Below are positions 16,469 to 25,428 of a DNA stretch of 64,000 nt, in pieces. This DNA is from Mesorhizobium sp. M2E.F.Ca.ET.219.01.1.1. Lineage in GTDB: Bacteria > Pseudomonadota > Alphaproteobacteria > Rhizobiales > Rhizobiaceae. The translations under genes were made by a program, and so were the position numbers. Below the pieces are notes generated by a model that worked only from the letters and a program-made list of their open reading frames with translations, was not told the DNA's origin and did no database searches. The stretch lies in the NCBI RefSeq assembly GCF_004016445.2, contig NZ_SADT02000001.1:849630-913629 (forward strand), written 5' to 3'. Numbering within the stretch: the first letter of the stretch is position 1; the number at the start of each line of letters is the position of its first letter.

Positions 16469-17472
16469 GCGGCGGCCGGAACCTTGAGCAGCCGGTCGGC
16501 CGCGGCGGAGACGCGCGCGACGTCGAGCGTCTTCAGGCAGTTGAGGTGCCCGAGCGGGCAGACCTTCTTGTGGCAGGGCGAGCAGGACAGATGCAGCCAG
16601 ATCAGCTCGGAGTGCTCGCTGAGCGGCGGCGTGTTTTCCGGCGAGGTCGAACCGTAGACGGCGACGATCGGAGTGCCGACGGCGGCCGCGACATGCATCA
16701 GCCCGCTGTCGTTCGAGACCGCAAGCTTCGCCGCGGCGATCAGGTCGATGGCATCTTCCAGCCGCGTCTTGCCGGCAAGATCAATGGCGCCGGGCGCGAG
16801 CGCCGCTATCTCGCCGGTCACGCTGGCATCATTCTTCGAGCCGAGCAGCACGACGCCCAAACCCTTTGCCATCATGTCCCGGGCCAGCCCGGCATAGTGG
16901 TCACTCGGCCAGCGTTTTGCCGGGCCGAATTCGGCGCCGGGCATGAGCGCCACGAATTTCTTTCCCGTCAGCCCGAACCGCGCCAGCAGATCGGCCTGGT
17001 TGGGCTTGTCGACTGTGAGCCTCGGCGCGCGAAACGTGCCGCCGCGCGCGAGGCCGAAATAAGCGCGCGCCGTGCGCCGCTTCAGCGCTTCGGGCAACGG
17101 CACGATGTCGGTCAGCAGGCCGTAGCGCATCTCGCGCAGATTGCCGACACGAAGCGGGATGCGGGCAAAGAACGGGATCAGCGCCGATTTCCAGCTTCCC
17201 GGCAGCACATAGGCCATGTCGTAGCGGCCGCGCAGCAGGCGGCCGAAACGCCTGCGGCTGCGGAATTCGAGCGCCCCCGGCATCAGTGGAAAGTCGATCT
17301 GGCTGCGTATTTCGGGCATACGCCTGACCAAAGGCGCGGCCCAGGCTGGCGCCAGCACGTCGATCGCGGCATGCGGATGTTTTTCCTTCAGCGCCGCAAA
17401 CAGGCACTGCGCCATGACCATGTCGCCCACCCAGCGTGGGCCGATCACGAGGATCGTTGGGCCTTCAGCCAT
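16465..17472 (-). CDS. waaF: ADP-heptose:LPS heptosyltransferase II
   Basis: A 335-residue GT9 enzyme adding the second heptose of the LPS inner core. The N-terminus [19 protein letters not shown] and the following [18 protein letters not shown] are the WaaF signatures. The C-terminal half has [20 protein letters not shown] and [21 protein letters not shown], then [10 protein letters not shown] and a Cys-rich [13 protein letters not shown] stretch usual in WaaF. It overlaps hldD by 28 bp at its 5' end and waaC by 4 bp at its 3' end, so the three are strictly coupled. ADP-heptose would come from the hldE-gmhA-gmhB and hldD products encoded nearby. Confidence 0.96.
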   Translation of the reverse strand: MAEGPTILVIGPRWVGDMVMAQCLFAALKEKHPHAAIDVLAPAWAAPLVRRMPEIRSQIDFPLMPGALEFRSRRRFGRLLRGRYDMAYVLPGSWKSALIPFFARIPLRVGNLREMRYGLLTDIVPLPEALKRRTARAYFGLARGGTFRAPRLTVDKPNQADLLARFGLTGKKFVALMPGAEFGPAKRWPSDHYAGLARDMMAKGLGVVLLGSKNDASVTGEIAALAPGAIDLAGKTRLEDAIDLIAAAKLAVSNDSGLMHVAAAVGTPIVAVYGSTSPENTPPLSEHSELIWLHLSCSPCHKKVCPLGHLNCLKTLDVARVSAAADRLLKVPAAA

Positions 17473-18395
17473 TCGACATAGTCCCTGACGCCGGTTTCGA
17501 CTGTGCGGAATTGGCCATTGTAGCCGGCCGCGCGCAAGCGGGACATATCAGCCTGCGTAAAACTCTGGTAACTCCCCTTGAGGTGGTCGGGGAAGGGGAT
17601 GAATTCAATCTCGCCCTTGCCAAGCGTGTCGATCACCGTCTCGGCAATAGCGCGGAACGGCTGCGCGCGACCGGTGCCGCAGTTGAAGATGCCGCTCAAG
17701 CCGCGTTTCCAAAGCCACAGATTGACGTCGGCAACATCGCCGACATGGATGAAGTCGCGGCTCTGCTCGCCCGGGCCGAAGTCGCCATAAGCGCCGAAGA
17801 GTTTCGGGTTTTCGCCGCGCTCGACCTGGTTGAACAGATGGAAGGCGACCGAGGCCATGGCGCCCTTATGCGCCTCGCGCGGCCCGTAGACGTTGAAATA
17901 GCGCAGGCCCGCCACCTGCGAATGGTCGGTGTCGAAGACGTTGCGGCGGACGTAGTCGTCGAACAGCTTCTTCGAATAGGCATAGACGTTGAGCGGACGC
18001 TCGAAGTCGGGCTCCTCGCGAAACTCGCTGCCGCCCCCGTAAACCGAAGCCGATGAGGCATAGAGAAAGGGCACGCGCAGTTTCAGGCAGGCATGCAGGA
18101 GGCGCTTCGAATAGGCGTAGTTCACCTCCATCATGAACTTGCCGTTCCACTCGGTGGTGGTCGAGCAGGCGCCCTGATGGAAGACGGCCTCGATGCGGCC
18201 GAGCGAGCCATTCTCGAGCTGGGCGAGAAAATCGTCCTTGTCGAGATAGTCGGCGATGCGAAGGTCGGCCAGGTTGGCGATCTTGTGGCCGTCGGTGAGA
18301 TCGTCGACGACGACGATGTCGTCATGGCCCTCGGCATTGAGAGCGGCGACGATGTTGGAGCCGATCATGCCGGCGCCGCCCGTGACGATGATCAT
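17445..18395 (-). CDS. hldD: ADP-L-glycero-D-manno-heptose 6-epimerase
   Basis: A 316-residue short-chain dehydrogenase-type epimerase that converts ADP-D-glycero-D-manno-heptose to the L-glycero form used by WaaC and WaaF. The Rossmann start [20 protein letters not shown] binds NADP. The catalytic region shows SSASVYG and the Y-x-x-x-K motif in [32 protein letters not shown] and the C-terminal [15 protein letters not shown] are family-typical. It is first in the minus-strand heptose operon, transcribed away from the thioesterase gene. The 189-bp gap upstream presumably holds the operon promoter. The symbol rfaD is a synonym. Confidence 0.96.
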   Translation of the reverse strand: MIIVTGGAGMIGSNIVAALNAEGHDDIVVVDDLTDGHKIANLADLRIADYLDKDDFLAQLENGSLGRIEAVFHQGACSTTTEWNGKFMMEVNYAYSKRLLHACLKLRVPFLYASSASVYGGGSEFREEPDFERPLNVYAYSKKLFDDYVRRNVFDTDHSQVAGLRYFNVYGPREAHKGAMASVAFHLFNQVERGENPKLFGAYGDFGPGEQSRDFIHVGDVADVNLWLWKRGLSGIFNCGTGRAQPFRAIAETVIDTLGKGEIEFIPFPDHLKGSYQSFTQADMSRLRAAGYNGQFRTVETGVRDYVEWLKAQRSS

Positions 18396-18584
18396 TCTTT
18401 CTTCAGCCTTGCTCCGTTGCCGATTCCGGCCCTTATAGGGGAGGTGGGCTGGACTGTCGATAAAGCTCGCCGGCCGCGGCTACGACGAATGTAGGGATGG
18501 ATCGTCGGAGGGGCCTTCGGGATAAGCTGCCTGCGAGCACCGCGGCGAGGGGCCAGGGTGCCGGTCCTTGCCCGTGGTGCAACC

Positions 18585-19019
18585 ATGACGTTCGATTTAA
18601 AGCCTGGCCTTCGCCATCTTCAAACCCTGCGTGTGGACGACACCCTGACGGTGCCCGCCATGACTCCAGCCTTCTCGGGTTTTGGCGACATGCCGCCGGT
18701 TTTCGCCACCGCCTTCATGGTCGGCTTCATCGAATGGGCGTGCATCGAGGCATTGCGTCCGTTCCTTGGCAGCCACGAGAGAACGGTCGGCACCCATGTC
18801 GACGTCAGCCATGTCGCCGCCACGCCCATCGGCATGACTGTCACCGCCGATGTCGAGCTTGTCGCCGTGGAGGGAAGGAAGCTGCGATTCAAGGTGTCGT
18901 GCAGCGACGAAGGCGGACTGATCGGGGAAGGGTTCCACGAGCGCGCAGTGATCGACCATGACAAGTTCATGGCGCGCGTCCTGGCCAAATCAGGCCAGAC
19001 CGGTTCCTCGCCACAGTGA
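18585..19019 (+). CDS. FlK-like hot-dog thioesterase
   Basis: A 144-residue single hot-dog domain protein. The start ATG at 18585 (MTFDLKPGL) matches the family N-terminus; an upstream in-frame start exists but adds unlikely residues. Family features: TPAFSGFGDMPPVFATAFMVGFIEWAC (substrate channel and Glu), then GTHVDVSHVAATPIGMTV with the conserved His, and the C-terminal GEGFHERAVIDHDKFMAR. It resembles fluoroacetyl-CoA-specific thioesterase FlK and its many uncharacterised relatives, which hydrolyse small acyl-CoAs. The substrate here is unknown. It lies between the two heptose operons with no obvious functional link, 61 bp before the LysE gene on the same strand. Confidence 0.85.
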   Translation: MTFDLKPGLRHLQTLRVDDTLTVPAMTPAFSGFGDMPPVFATAFMVGFIEWACIEALRPFLGSHERTVGTHVDVSHVAATPIGMTVTADVELVAVEGRKLRFKVSCSDEGGLIGEGFHERAVIDHDKFMARVLAKSGQTGSSPQ

Positions 19020-19080
19020 GGCCGCAAAGCTTCCGCTTCAGTCAGCCTCCGCCATCTCTGGCGTAGCGTGAGGGACCAAG

Positions 19081-19794
19081 ATGCCGTCGATGGAACTGCT
19101 CATCGCGTTTTTCGCCACCACGGCGATCTTCGCTTACATCCCCGGCCCCGCCATGCTTTACGCCGCCGCCCAGACCATGGCGCGGGGTCGCTGGTCGGGG
19201 CTGACGGCGGCTCTCGGCATCCATCTCGGCGGCTATGTGCATGTCTTCGCGGCCGCCGCCGGCCTGTCCGTCCTGTTCCATGCGGTGCCGCCGCTCTATC
19301 TGGCGGTCAAGCTCGGCGGCGCGCTTTATCTGATCTGGCTCGGCGTCTCCATGTTCCGCAAACGGGCGGACGGCAATACGGCTCTGCCCGCCATCGAGCG
19401 GAAATCGGCCCGACGCGCCTTTTTCGAAAGCATCGCTGTCGAAGTGCTCAATCCCAAGACAGCGATCTTCTTCATGGCGTTCCTGCCGCAATTCATCGAT
19501 GTCTCGGCTGCGTTTCCGGTCTGGCTGCAGTTCGTCATCCTGGGAACCATCGTCAATCTGATGTTCTCCTCGGCCGACATCGTCTGCGTTTTCCTAGCAG
19601 GCGTTCTCATTGCACTGTTGCGGCGCTCGGGCCGGGCGCAGCGGCTGATGCAGCGCGCGGGCGGCGCCGTGCTGGTTGCCTCGGTGTCCACGTGGCCCTG
19701 CAAAGGAGCTGATTCCCAAGCTGTCTGCGGCTGGCGGCGCGCCGGGGCCTCCCGTTGCGCTCGCCCGAATTGCGGTATATCGGCATCGCTTTAA
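19081..19794 (+). pseudogene. LysE/RhtB-family exporter with a 3'-terminal frameshift
   Basis: The first 200 residues are a normal LysE/RhtB amino-acid exporter: PGPAMLYAAAQTMARGRWSG at residues 20-39, GGALYLIWLGVSMFRKRA, and EVLNPKTAIFFMAFLPQFID. After RAGGAVLVA (to about 19680) the frame runs on into a basic, Cys-rich tail of about 35 residues unlike the family. Shifting one base at 19675-19681 restores LGVHVALQRS and a stop at 19712, the usual family end. The simplest reading is one lost G in GTTGGCC. This may be a real frameshift or a sequencing error. The transporter core with its TM helices is mostly intact, so partial function is possible. Confidence 0.75.
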
Positions 19795-19865
19795 ACAGCC
19801 CACGCCACAATTCCGGCGCTGAAACCTAATCAAGTCCGGCATTCTTCAGGCACACCGCGAGTGAG

Positions 19866-21350
19866 ATGATCAAGCACAATCCGCCTTCTCCGGAACCTTT
19901 ACATCGCACCATCGCCCGGTTCGGCGACGTCACCGTGCTGGTCGTGGGCGATTTCATCCTCGACCGTTTCGTCAGCGGCGTGATCGAGCGCATCTCGCCG
20001 GAAGCCCCGATCCCCGTGCTGCATGGACGGGGCGAGACGCTGAACATGGGCGGCGCCGGCAATGTCGTTTCCAACATCGTTTCGCTGGGCGCGGCTGCGA
20101 TCCCCGTGTCGGTAATCGGCGCCGACCAGGCCGGCAACAATCTGATGCGGATGCTCAGCGAGATCGGCGTCGACACCGACGGGCTTGTGCAGCGCCAGGA
20201 CCGCATGACCTCGTCGAAAAGCCGCTTCAGCGCCCTCAACCAGCAGGTGCTGCGGTTTGACGAGGAAGAGATCAAGCCGCTCACCTCCGCCGAGCGGGCG
20301 AAGCTCATCGATCATTTCCAGGCGACGCTTGGCCGCGCCGACATCGTCATCCTTTCCGACTACGGCAAGGGCATCCTGCTCGACGGCGTCGCCGGCGAGC
20401 TGATCGCGATCTGCCGCGACGCCGGCAAGCCGGTGCTGGTCGATCCGAAGGGGCGCGGCTACGCGCGCTATGCCGGCGCCACGGCAGTGACGCCGAACCG
20501 CAAGGAACTCGGCGAGGCGGTCGGGCGCAAGGTGTTCGGCGACGACGAAATCGTAGCCGCGGCGCGCGACCTGATCGCCGCGCATGACTTCGAATTCATC
20601 GTCGCCACGCGCAGCGAGAAGGGCATGAGCGTGGTCTCCGCCGAGGACGCTCGCCACATCTCCACCCAGGCGCGCGAAGTGTTCGACGTTTCCGGTGCCG
20701 GCGACACGGTCATTGCGAGCTTCGCGCTGTCGCTCGCCGCCGGCGCCGACCGCGTGCATGCCGCCGTCATCGCCAATGCGGCCGGCGGCGTCGTGGTGGG
20801 AAAACGCGGCACCGCACGATTGAACGTCGAGGAACTGTCCGGCGCGCTGTTCCGCTCGCATGGGCCGACGGCTCATACCGATGCCATTCTTGACGCCAAT
20901 GCCGCGGCCAGGATGGTGGCGGCATGGAAGGAAGAGGGGCTTACCGTCGGCTTCACCAATGGCTGTTTCGATATCCTGCATGCCGGCCATGTCAGCCTGC
21001 TGCATGCCGCACGCAGCCAGTGCGACCGGCTGGTGCTCGGCCTCAACAGCGACGACTCGGTGCGCCGGCTGAAAGGGCCGGGGCGTCCCGTCAACAACCA
21101 GCATGACCGCGCCTGCGTGCTGGCAGCACTTGCATCGGTCGACGCCGTCGTCGTCTTCGAGGAGGATACGCCGCTCAAGCTGATCGAGGCGCTCCTGCCG
21201 GACATCCTGGTCAAGGGCGCGGACTACACGATCGAGACCGTGGTCGGCGCCGATGTGGTGCAGAAGGCGGGCGGGCGCGTGGTGCTGGTCGATCTCGTCG
21301 CCGGCAAGAGCACGACGAACACGATCGGCAAGCTGCGTGCCGCAAACTGA
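19866..21350 (+). CDS. hldE: bifunctional heptose-7-phosphate kinase / heptose-1-phosphate adenylyltransferase
   Basis: A 494-residue two-domain enzyme. The N-terminal ribokinase-like kinase (about 1-330) has VVGDFILDRFVSG, GGAGNVVSNIVSLGA and the catalytic FDVSGAGDTVIASFALS. The C-terminal nucleotidyltransferase (about 350-494) has VGFTNGCFDILHAGHVSLL with the HxGH motif, then GLNSDDSVRRLKG and LVKGADYT. It phosphorylates D-glycero-beta-D-manno-heptose-7-phosphate at O1 and, after GmhB dephosphorylation at O7, transfers AMP to give ADP-heptose. Length is normal for fused HldE. It begins the plus-strand hldE-gmhA-gmhB operon and is separated from gmhA by 7 bp. rfaE is a synonym. Confidence 0.97.
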   Translation: MIKHNPPSPEPLHRTIARFGDVTVLVVGDFILDRFVSGVIERISPEAPIPVLHGRGETLNMGGAGNVVSNIVSLGAAAIPVSVIGADQAGNNLMRMLSEIGVDTDGLVQRQDRMTSSKSRFSALNQQVLRFDEEEIKPLTSAERAKLIDHFQATLGRADIVILSDYGKGILLDGVAGELIAICRDAGKPVLVDPKGRGYARYAGATAVTPNRKELGEAVGRKVFGDDEIVAAARDLIAAHDFEFIVATRSEKGMSVVSAEDARHISTQAREVFDVSGAGDTVIASFALSLAAGADRVHAAVIANAAGGVVVGKRGTARLNVEELSGALFRSHGPTAHTDAILDANAAARMVAAWKEEGLTVGFTNGCFDILHAGHVSLLHAARSQCDRLVLGLNSDDSVRRLKGPGRPVNNQHDRACVLAALASVDAVVVFEEDTPLKLIEALLPDILVKGADYTIETVVGADVVQKAGGRVVLVDLVAGKSTTNTIGKLRAAN

Positions 21351-21357
21351 GGGTCTC

Positions 21358-21930
21358 ATGTCCGATTTGAACGACTATCTGGTCCGCTCCGCGGCCGCGA
21401 TCTCGGCGATGGTCGAGCGCGACCTGACCGGTGAGATGGAACGCGCGGTGACCACGGTCGTGACCGCGCTGTCACAAGGCAAGGCGCTCTTGATCTGCGG
21501 CAATGGCGGCTCGGCGAGCGATGCCATCCATATCGCCGGCGAGCTGGTTGGCCGCTTCCTGAAGGAACGCAAGGCCTACAACGTCATCGCGCTGCCGGCC
21601 AACGCCGCGGTGCTGACCGCCTGGGGCAATGATTACGGCTTCGACACCGTGTTCTCGCGTCAGGTCGAGGCGCATGGCTCGGAGGGTGCGGTGCTGCTGG
21701 CGATCTCGACCAGCGGCAATTCGCCGAGCATCCTTGCCGCCGCCGAGCAGGCGCGGGCGATGGGTATGACGGTGATCAGCCTGACAGGCGAGACCGGCGG
21801 CAAGCTCAAGCCGCTGACCGACATCCTGCTCAACGTGCCGTCGACCTCGACGCCGATCATCCAGCAGGGGCATCTGTGCCTCTATCACCATCTGTGCGAG
21901 GCGGTCGAAGCGCGTCTCAGCAATGGCTGA
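21358..21930 (+). CDS. gmhA: sedoheptulose-7-phosphate isomerase
   Basis: A 190-residue SIS-domain protein catalysing the first step of heptose synthesis (sedoheptulose-7-P to D-glycero-D-manno-heptose-7-P). The start is taken at 21358, 7 bp after hldE, because MSDLNDYLVRSAAAISAM matches the family; a longer frame inside hldE is not needed. Signatures: LLICGNGGSASDAIHIAGEL (about 42-61), AWGNDYGFDTVFSRQVEA, AISTSGNSPSILAA, and the C-terminal IIQQGHLCLYHHLCEAVE with the metal/catalytic His and Glu. It overlaps gmhB by 8 bp. Cytoplasmic tetramer in characterised homologues. Confidence 0.96.
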   Translation: MSDLNDYLVRSAAAISAMVERDLTGEMERAVTTVVTALSQGKALLICGNGGSASDAIHIAGELVGRFLKERKAYNVIALPANAAVLTAWGNDYGFDTVFSRQVEAHGSEGAVLLAISTSGNSPSILAAAEQARAMGMTVISLTGETGGKLKPLTDILLNVPSTSTPIIQQGHLCLYHHLCEAVEARLSNG

Positions 21931-22552
21931 GAGCGAAGGCTTTCCGCTGGTCGAGCCGGGCCTTTGGGTCGAGCGGGTTGGTGACCGGAGCTTTCCAGCC
22001 GGCCGGCCGGCGCTGTTCCTCGATCGCGACGGCACGATCAATCTCGACACCGGCTATCCCGATGATCCGGCGCAGATGGCGCTGCGCGACGGCATCGCGC
22101 CCGTCATCGCGGCCGCGAACCAGCGCGGCATTCCGGTCGTTGTCGTCACCAACCAGTCCGGCATCGCGCGCGGCTATTTCGGCTGGGACGCGTTCGCCAG
22201 GGTCAACGAGCGGGTGGTCGATCTGCTGGGCGAAAAGAATGCCTTGGTCGACATGGTGCTTGCCTGCGGCTACCACGAGAAAGGCACGGGCGCGCTGGCG
22301 GTTGCCGACCATCCGATGCGCAAGCCCAATCCGGGCATGCTGCTGGAGGCGGGCCGGCGGCTTGGCCTCGACCTCAAGCGCTCGCTGATCGTCGGCGACA
22401 AGCCCGCCGATATGGAAGCCGGTCAGCGTGCCGGCCTCGAGCGCGGCTGGCTTGTCGAGGGCAAGGGTTCGACGATGGGCGGGCTTTCGGTGTTGCCGTT
22501 GCGCGACGCGGCGGACCTTGGTGGACTGCTCACTGCGATACGGTCGCTTTGA
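21923..22552 (+). CDS. gmhB: D-glycero-D-manno-heptose-1,7-bisphosphate 7-phosphatase
   Basis: A 209-residue HAD-superfamily phosphatase (histidinol-phosphatase-like subgroup). Motif I is FLDRDGTINLDTGYP (about residues 33-47), motif II is VVVTNQSGIARGYF, and the Lys/motif IV region is RKPNPGMLLEAG and LIVGDKPADMEAG. It removes the 7-phosphate between the two HldE reactions. In the segment where E. coli GmhB has a Cys/His zinc site, this protein keeps only CGYH and lacks the later Cys pair (ADHPMRKP), so it is probably of the zinc-free type. It overlaps gmhA by 8 bp and ends the operon. Confidence 0.95.
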   Translation: MAESEGFPLVEPGLWVERVGDRSFPAGRPALFLDRDGTINLDTGYPDDPAQMALRDGIAPVIAAANQRGIPVVVVTNQSGIARGYFGWDAFARVNERVVDLLGEKNALVDMVLACGYHEKGTGALAVADHPMRKPNPGMLLEAGRRLGLDLKRSLIVGDKPADMEAGQRAGLERGWLVEGKGSTMGGLSVLPLRDAADLGGLLTAIRSL

Positions 22553-22618
22553 TCGCAGCGTGATTCAAAACCGGGCGACAAACCGCTGTTTTTAGGCGGG
22601 TTCTTCTGAAGCCGGACA

Positions 22619-23095
22619 TTAAGTCGGGAACGCCACCAGCCCTTCATCCTTGACCCGGCGGATGGTCAGCGCGGTGCGCACAGTGTCGACATTCGGGGCC
22701 GAAGCCAGTTGCTCGATGACGAAGGTCTGGAAGGTGCCGAGGTCGCTTGCCACGCAATGCAGCAGGAAGTCGGATTCGCCGGAGACCATCCAGGCGTCGC
22801 GCACGATCGGCCAGCCGCGGGTGCGCTCGGCGAAGGTTTTCAGCTCGGCATCGGCCTGGTGATGCAGGCCGATCAGGCAGAAGGCGACGACATCCATGCC
22901 GAGCGCCGGCGCGTTGAGGAGCGCGCGGTAGCCGCGGATGATGCCGGCCTCCTCCAGCCGCCTGACGCGGCGCAGGCAGGGCGGCGCCGAGATGCCGACC
23001 CGGCTCGACAATTCGACATTGGTCATGCGGCCGTCGCTCTGCAGCTCGCGCAGGATCTTCCAGTCGATGGCGTCGAGGTCGGCTTTGAGCGGCAT
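22619..23095 (-). CDS. Lrp/AsnC-family transcriptional regulator
   Basis: A 158-residue regulator. The start at 23095 (MPLKADLDAIDWKIL) is chosen over a longer frame because it matches the family N-terminus. HTH domain: LQSDGRMTNVELSSRVGISAPPCLRRVRRLEEAGIIRGY split across residues 17-56. C-terminal ligand/oligomerisation RAM domain: VVAFCLIGLHHQADAELKTF, DAWMVSGESDFLLHCVASDL. It is divergent from trxB, and the 238-bp gap with an AT-rich stretch near 23130-23150 should contain its operator. An Lrp-type gene next to trxB and lsrB is also the order I recall from Sinorhizobium. The effector amino acid is not known. Confidence 0.93.
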   Translation of the reverse strand: MPLKADLDAIDWKILRELQSDGRMTNVELSSRVGISAPPCLRRVRRLEEAGIIRGYRALLNAPALGMDVVAFCLIGLHHQADAELKTFAERTRGWPIVRDAWMVSGESDFLLHCVASDLGTFQTFVIEQLASAPNVDTVRTALTIRRVKDEGLVAFPT

Positions 23096-23333
23096 GGCTG
23101 TCTCGGCTCTTGCGCAAGAATCTTTCGCAAATTTGTAATTAAACGACTTTTGTGTCCGCGCCAGCCCCTCTGCGAAGCGATTTTTCGGGCGTAACAAAAG
23201 TCGCGATTTTCGCGAATACCCTGTGGATCACAGCTTTCCGGGGACGACGGACCGTTCGTCTTGCTGCCGTGATTGGCAACCCTTACATTAACCGCGACAA
23301 ACCACGGCCTTTGAGCCGCAGGGGACTTTTTTC

Positions 23334-24308
23334 ATGAACATCAAGCACGCACCCGTTCTCATCATCGGTTCCGGCCCGGCCGGCTATACGGCGGCGGTCT
23401 ATGCCGCCCGCGCCATGCTGAAGCCGATGCTGGTCGCCGGCCTGCAGCAAGGCGGCCAATTGATGATCACAACCGATGTCGAGAACTATCCGGGCTTCGC
23501 CGATCCGATCCAGGGCCCCTGGCTGATGGAGCAGATGCTGAAGCAGGCTGAGCATGTCGGCACCGACATCATCAACGACATCATCACCGAGGTCGACCTC
23601 AATGTGCGACCGTTCCGCGCCACCGGCGATTCCGGCACGGTCTACACGGCCGATGCGCTGATCATCGCCACCGGCGCGCAGGCCAAGTGGCTGGGCATCC
23701 CGTCGGAGCAGACCTTCATGGGCTTCGGCGTTTCGGCCTGTGCCACCTGCGACGGCTTCTTCTACCGCGGCAAGGACGTCGCTGTGATCGGCGGCGGCAA
23801 TTCCGCGGTCGAGGAAGCGCTCTATCTGTCGAACCTTGCCAAGAGCGTCACCGTGATCCATCGGCGCAGCGATTTCCGCGCCGAGCGCATCCTGCGCGAG
23901 CGGCTGCTCGCGAAGGACAATGTCCGGGCCATTTGGGACACGGTGGTGGACGAGATCACCGGACGTCCAGGCAAGGCGCCGTTGCCGCCTTCCGTCGAAG
24001 GCCTGACGCTGCGCAGCGTCGTGACCGGCCAGGAATCGAAACTGCCGGTCGACGGTGTCTTCGTCGCGATCGGCCACGCGCCAGCGGTCGAGCTGTTCGT
24101 CGGCAAGCTGAAGCAGAAGCCGAACGGCTATCTGTGGACGGCGCCGGATTCGACCCGCACCGACGTGCCCGGCGTGTTCGCCGCCGGCGATGTGACCGAC
24201 GATGTCTACCGCCAGGCAGTGACGGCCGCGGGACTTGGCTGCATGGCGGCGCTCGAGGCGGAAAAGTATCTGGCGGGCATCGAGGTCCACCGCGAAGCGG
24301 CGGAGTGA
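23334..24308 (+). CDS. trxB: thioredoxin reductase
   Basis: A 324-residue low-molecular-weight flavoprotein disulfide reductase. FAD site: VLIIGSGPAGYTAAVYAARA (about residues 6-25). Redox-active cysteines: CATC in VSACATCDGFFYRG (about 135-148). NADPH site: VAVIGGGNSAVEEALYLS. C-terminal FAD segment: GVFAAGDVTDDVYRQAVTAA. It uses NADPH to reduce thioredoxin in the cytoplasm. An upstream GGGGACTTTTTTC gives only a weak ribosome site, but the Met start aligns with the family. It is followed 72 bp later by the LysR gene lsrB on the same strand, and is divergent from the Lrp-type gene. The assignment is secure. Confidence 0.98.
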   Translation: MNIKHAPVLIIGSGPAGYTAAVYAARAMLKPMLVAGLQQGGQLMITTDVENYPGFADPIQGPWLMEQMLKQAEHVGTDIINDIITEVDLNVRPFRATGDSGTVYTADALIIATGAQAKWLGIPSEQTFMGFGVSACATCDGFFYRGKDVAVIGGGNSAVEEALYLSNLAKSVTVIHRRSDFRAERILRERLLAKDNVRAIWDTVVDEITGRPGKAPLPPSVEGLTLRSVVTGQESKLPVDGVFVAIGHAPAVELFVGKLKQKPNGYLWTAPDSTRTDVPGVFAAGDVTDDVYRQAVTAAGLGCMAALEAEKYLAGIEVHREAAE

Positions 24309-24380
24309 CAAATCGGCCGAAAAAAGCCGTTTAAAAGCCTGATTTTTCATTCAGACGCCAAAGGCAACGCGAGGGGAATC

Positions 24381-25277
24381 ATGGCGCTGGACTGGGACAA
24401 GCTACGCGTATTTCACGCAGCGGCGGAGGCTGGGTCGTTCACCCATGCCGCCGAGACGCTGCATCTGTCGCAATCGGCCATTTCGCGGCAGGTCAGCGCT
24501 CTGGAGCATGATGTCGGCGTAGCACTCTTCCACCGCCATGCGCGTGGCCTGGTGCTGACCGAGCAGGGCGAGATGCTGTTCCGCACTGCGCATGACGTGC
24601 TGATGAAGCTGGAAACCATCAAGACGCGGCTGACCGAGACCAAGGACCGGCCGTCGGGCGTGCTCAGGGTAACGACCACGGTCGGCCTGGGCGCCGGCTG
24701 GCTGACCGAGCGCGTGCAGGAATTCATCGAGCTCTATCCCGAGATCAGCCTGCAGCTGATCCTGGCCAACGAGGAGCTGGACCTCACCATGCGCCAGGCC
24801 GATTGCGCGATCCGGCTGCGCCAGCCGCAGCAGCCCGACCTTATCCAGCGGCGGCTGTTCACGGTGCATTTCCACCTCTACGCGGCGCCGTCCTACATCG
24901 CCAAGTTCGGCAGGCCGGCCTCGATCGCGGAGCTCAGGAACCATCGCATCGTCACTTTCGGCGTGCCGGTGCCTTCGCATCTGTCGGAGTTGAACTGGCT
25001 TGAGACGGTCGGCGATTTCGAGGGCGCGCAGCGGGTGCCGACGCTGCAGATCAACGACATCCTGTCGATCAAGCGGGCGGTGCAGGGCGGCGCGGGAATC
25101 GCCATGCTGCCGGACTATGTGATCAACAAGGACTCGAACCTGGTGCAGCTGCTGCCGGAGACCGAGGTGCCGTCTTTCGACACCTATTTCGCCTATCCCG
25201 ACGCGATGAAGAACCAGGCGAAGCTGCACGTTTTTCGCGATTTTGTCATCGCGAAGGCACGCAGCTGGTCTTACTAG
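24381..25277 (+). CDS. lsrB: LysR-family regulator, probable LsrB
   Basis: A 298-residue LysR protein. N-terminal winged HTH: DWDKLRVFHAAAEAGSFTHA then LHLSQSAISRQVSALEHDVG. C-terminal effector domain from about residue 90 (GVLRVTTTVGLGAGWLTERV). The symbol is given because the order lrp-trxB-LysR, followed by an AbcR-type sRNA, is that of the Sinorhizobium lsrB locus as I recall it; there LsrB affects LPS, redox stress and symbiosis. This protein has a single cysteine (C142, in QADCAIRL), whereas multi-cysteine redox sensing has been discussed for the Sinorhizobium protein. A GAGG ribosome site precedes the ATG. A 143-bp inverted repeat follows and may end the transcript. Confidence 0.88.
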   Translation: MALDWDKLRVFHAAAEAGSFTHAAETLHLSQSAISRQVSALEHDVGVALFHRHARGLVLTEQGEMLFRTAHDVLMKLETIKTRLTETKDRPSGVLRVTTTVGLGAGWLTERVQEFIELYPEISLQLILANEELDLTMRQADCAIRLRQPQQPDLIQRRLFTVHFHLYAAPSYIAKFGRPASIAELRNHRIVTFGVPVPSHLSELNWLETVGDFEGAQRVPTLQINDILSIKRAVQGGAGIAMLPDYVINKDSNLVQLLPETEVPSFDTYFAYPDAMKNQAKLHVFRDFVIAKARSWSY

Positions 25278-25419
25278 GGTGCGCCGATATTCAGGTGAGG
25301 CCGGCCTGCAAATGGCGGCATCCTGCGCTTCCGGTGCTCACGTACGAAAAGTACGCTCCGCTCCGGTTCTCGGAAACCACCATTTTCGACTCGGCCTGAC
25401 CTGAATCTCGGCGCACCCT
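25277..25419. repeat. 143-bp imperfect inverted repeat
   Basis: The outer arms GGGTGCGCCGATATTCAGGT (from 25278) and ACCTGAATCTCGGCGCACCC (to 25419) pair almost perfectly. Pairing continues with interruptions to an inner hairpin around ACGTACgaaaaGTACGC. It fills the gap between convergent lsrB and the methyltransferase pseudogene. It may act as a bidirectional terminator or be a rhizobial mosaic repeat. Confidence 0.8.
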
Positions 25420-25428
25420 CAGCGCGGT

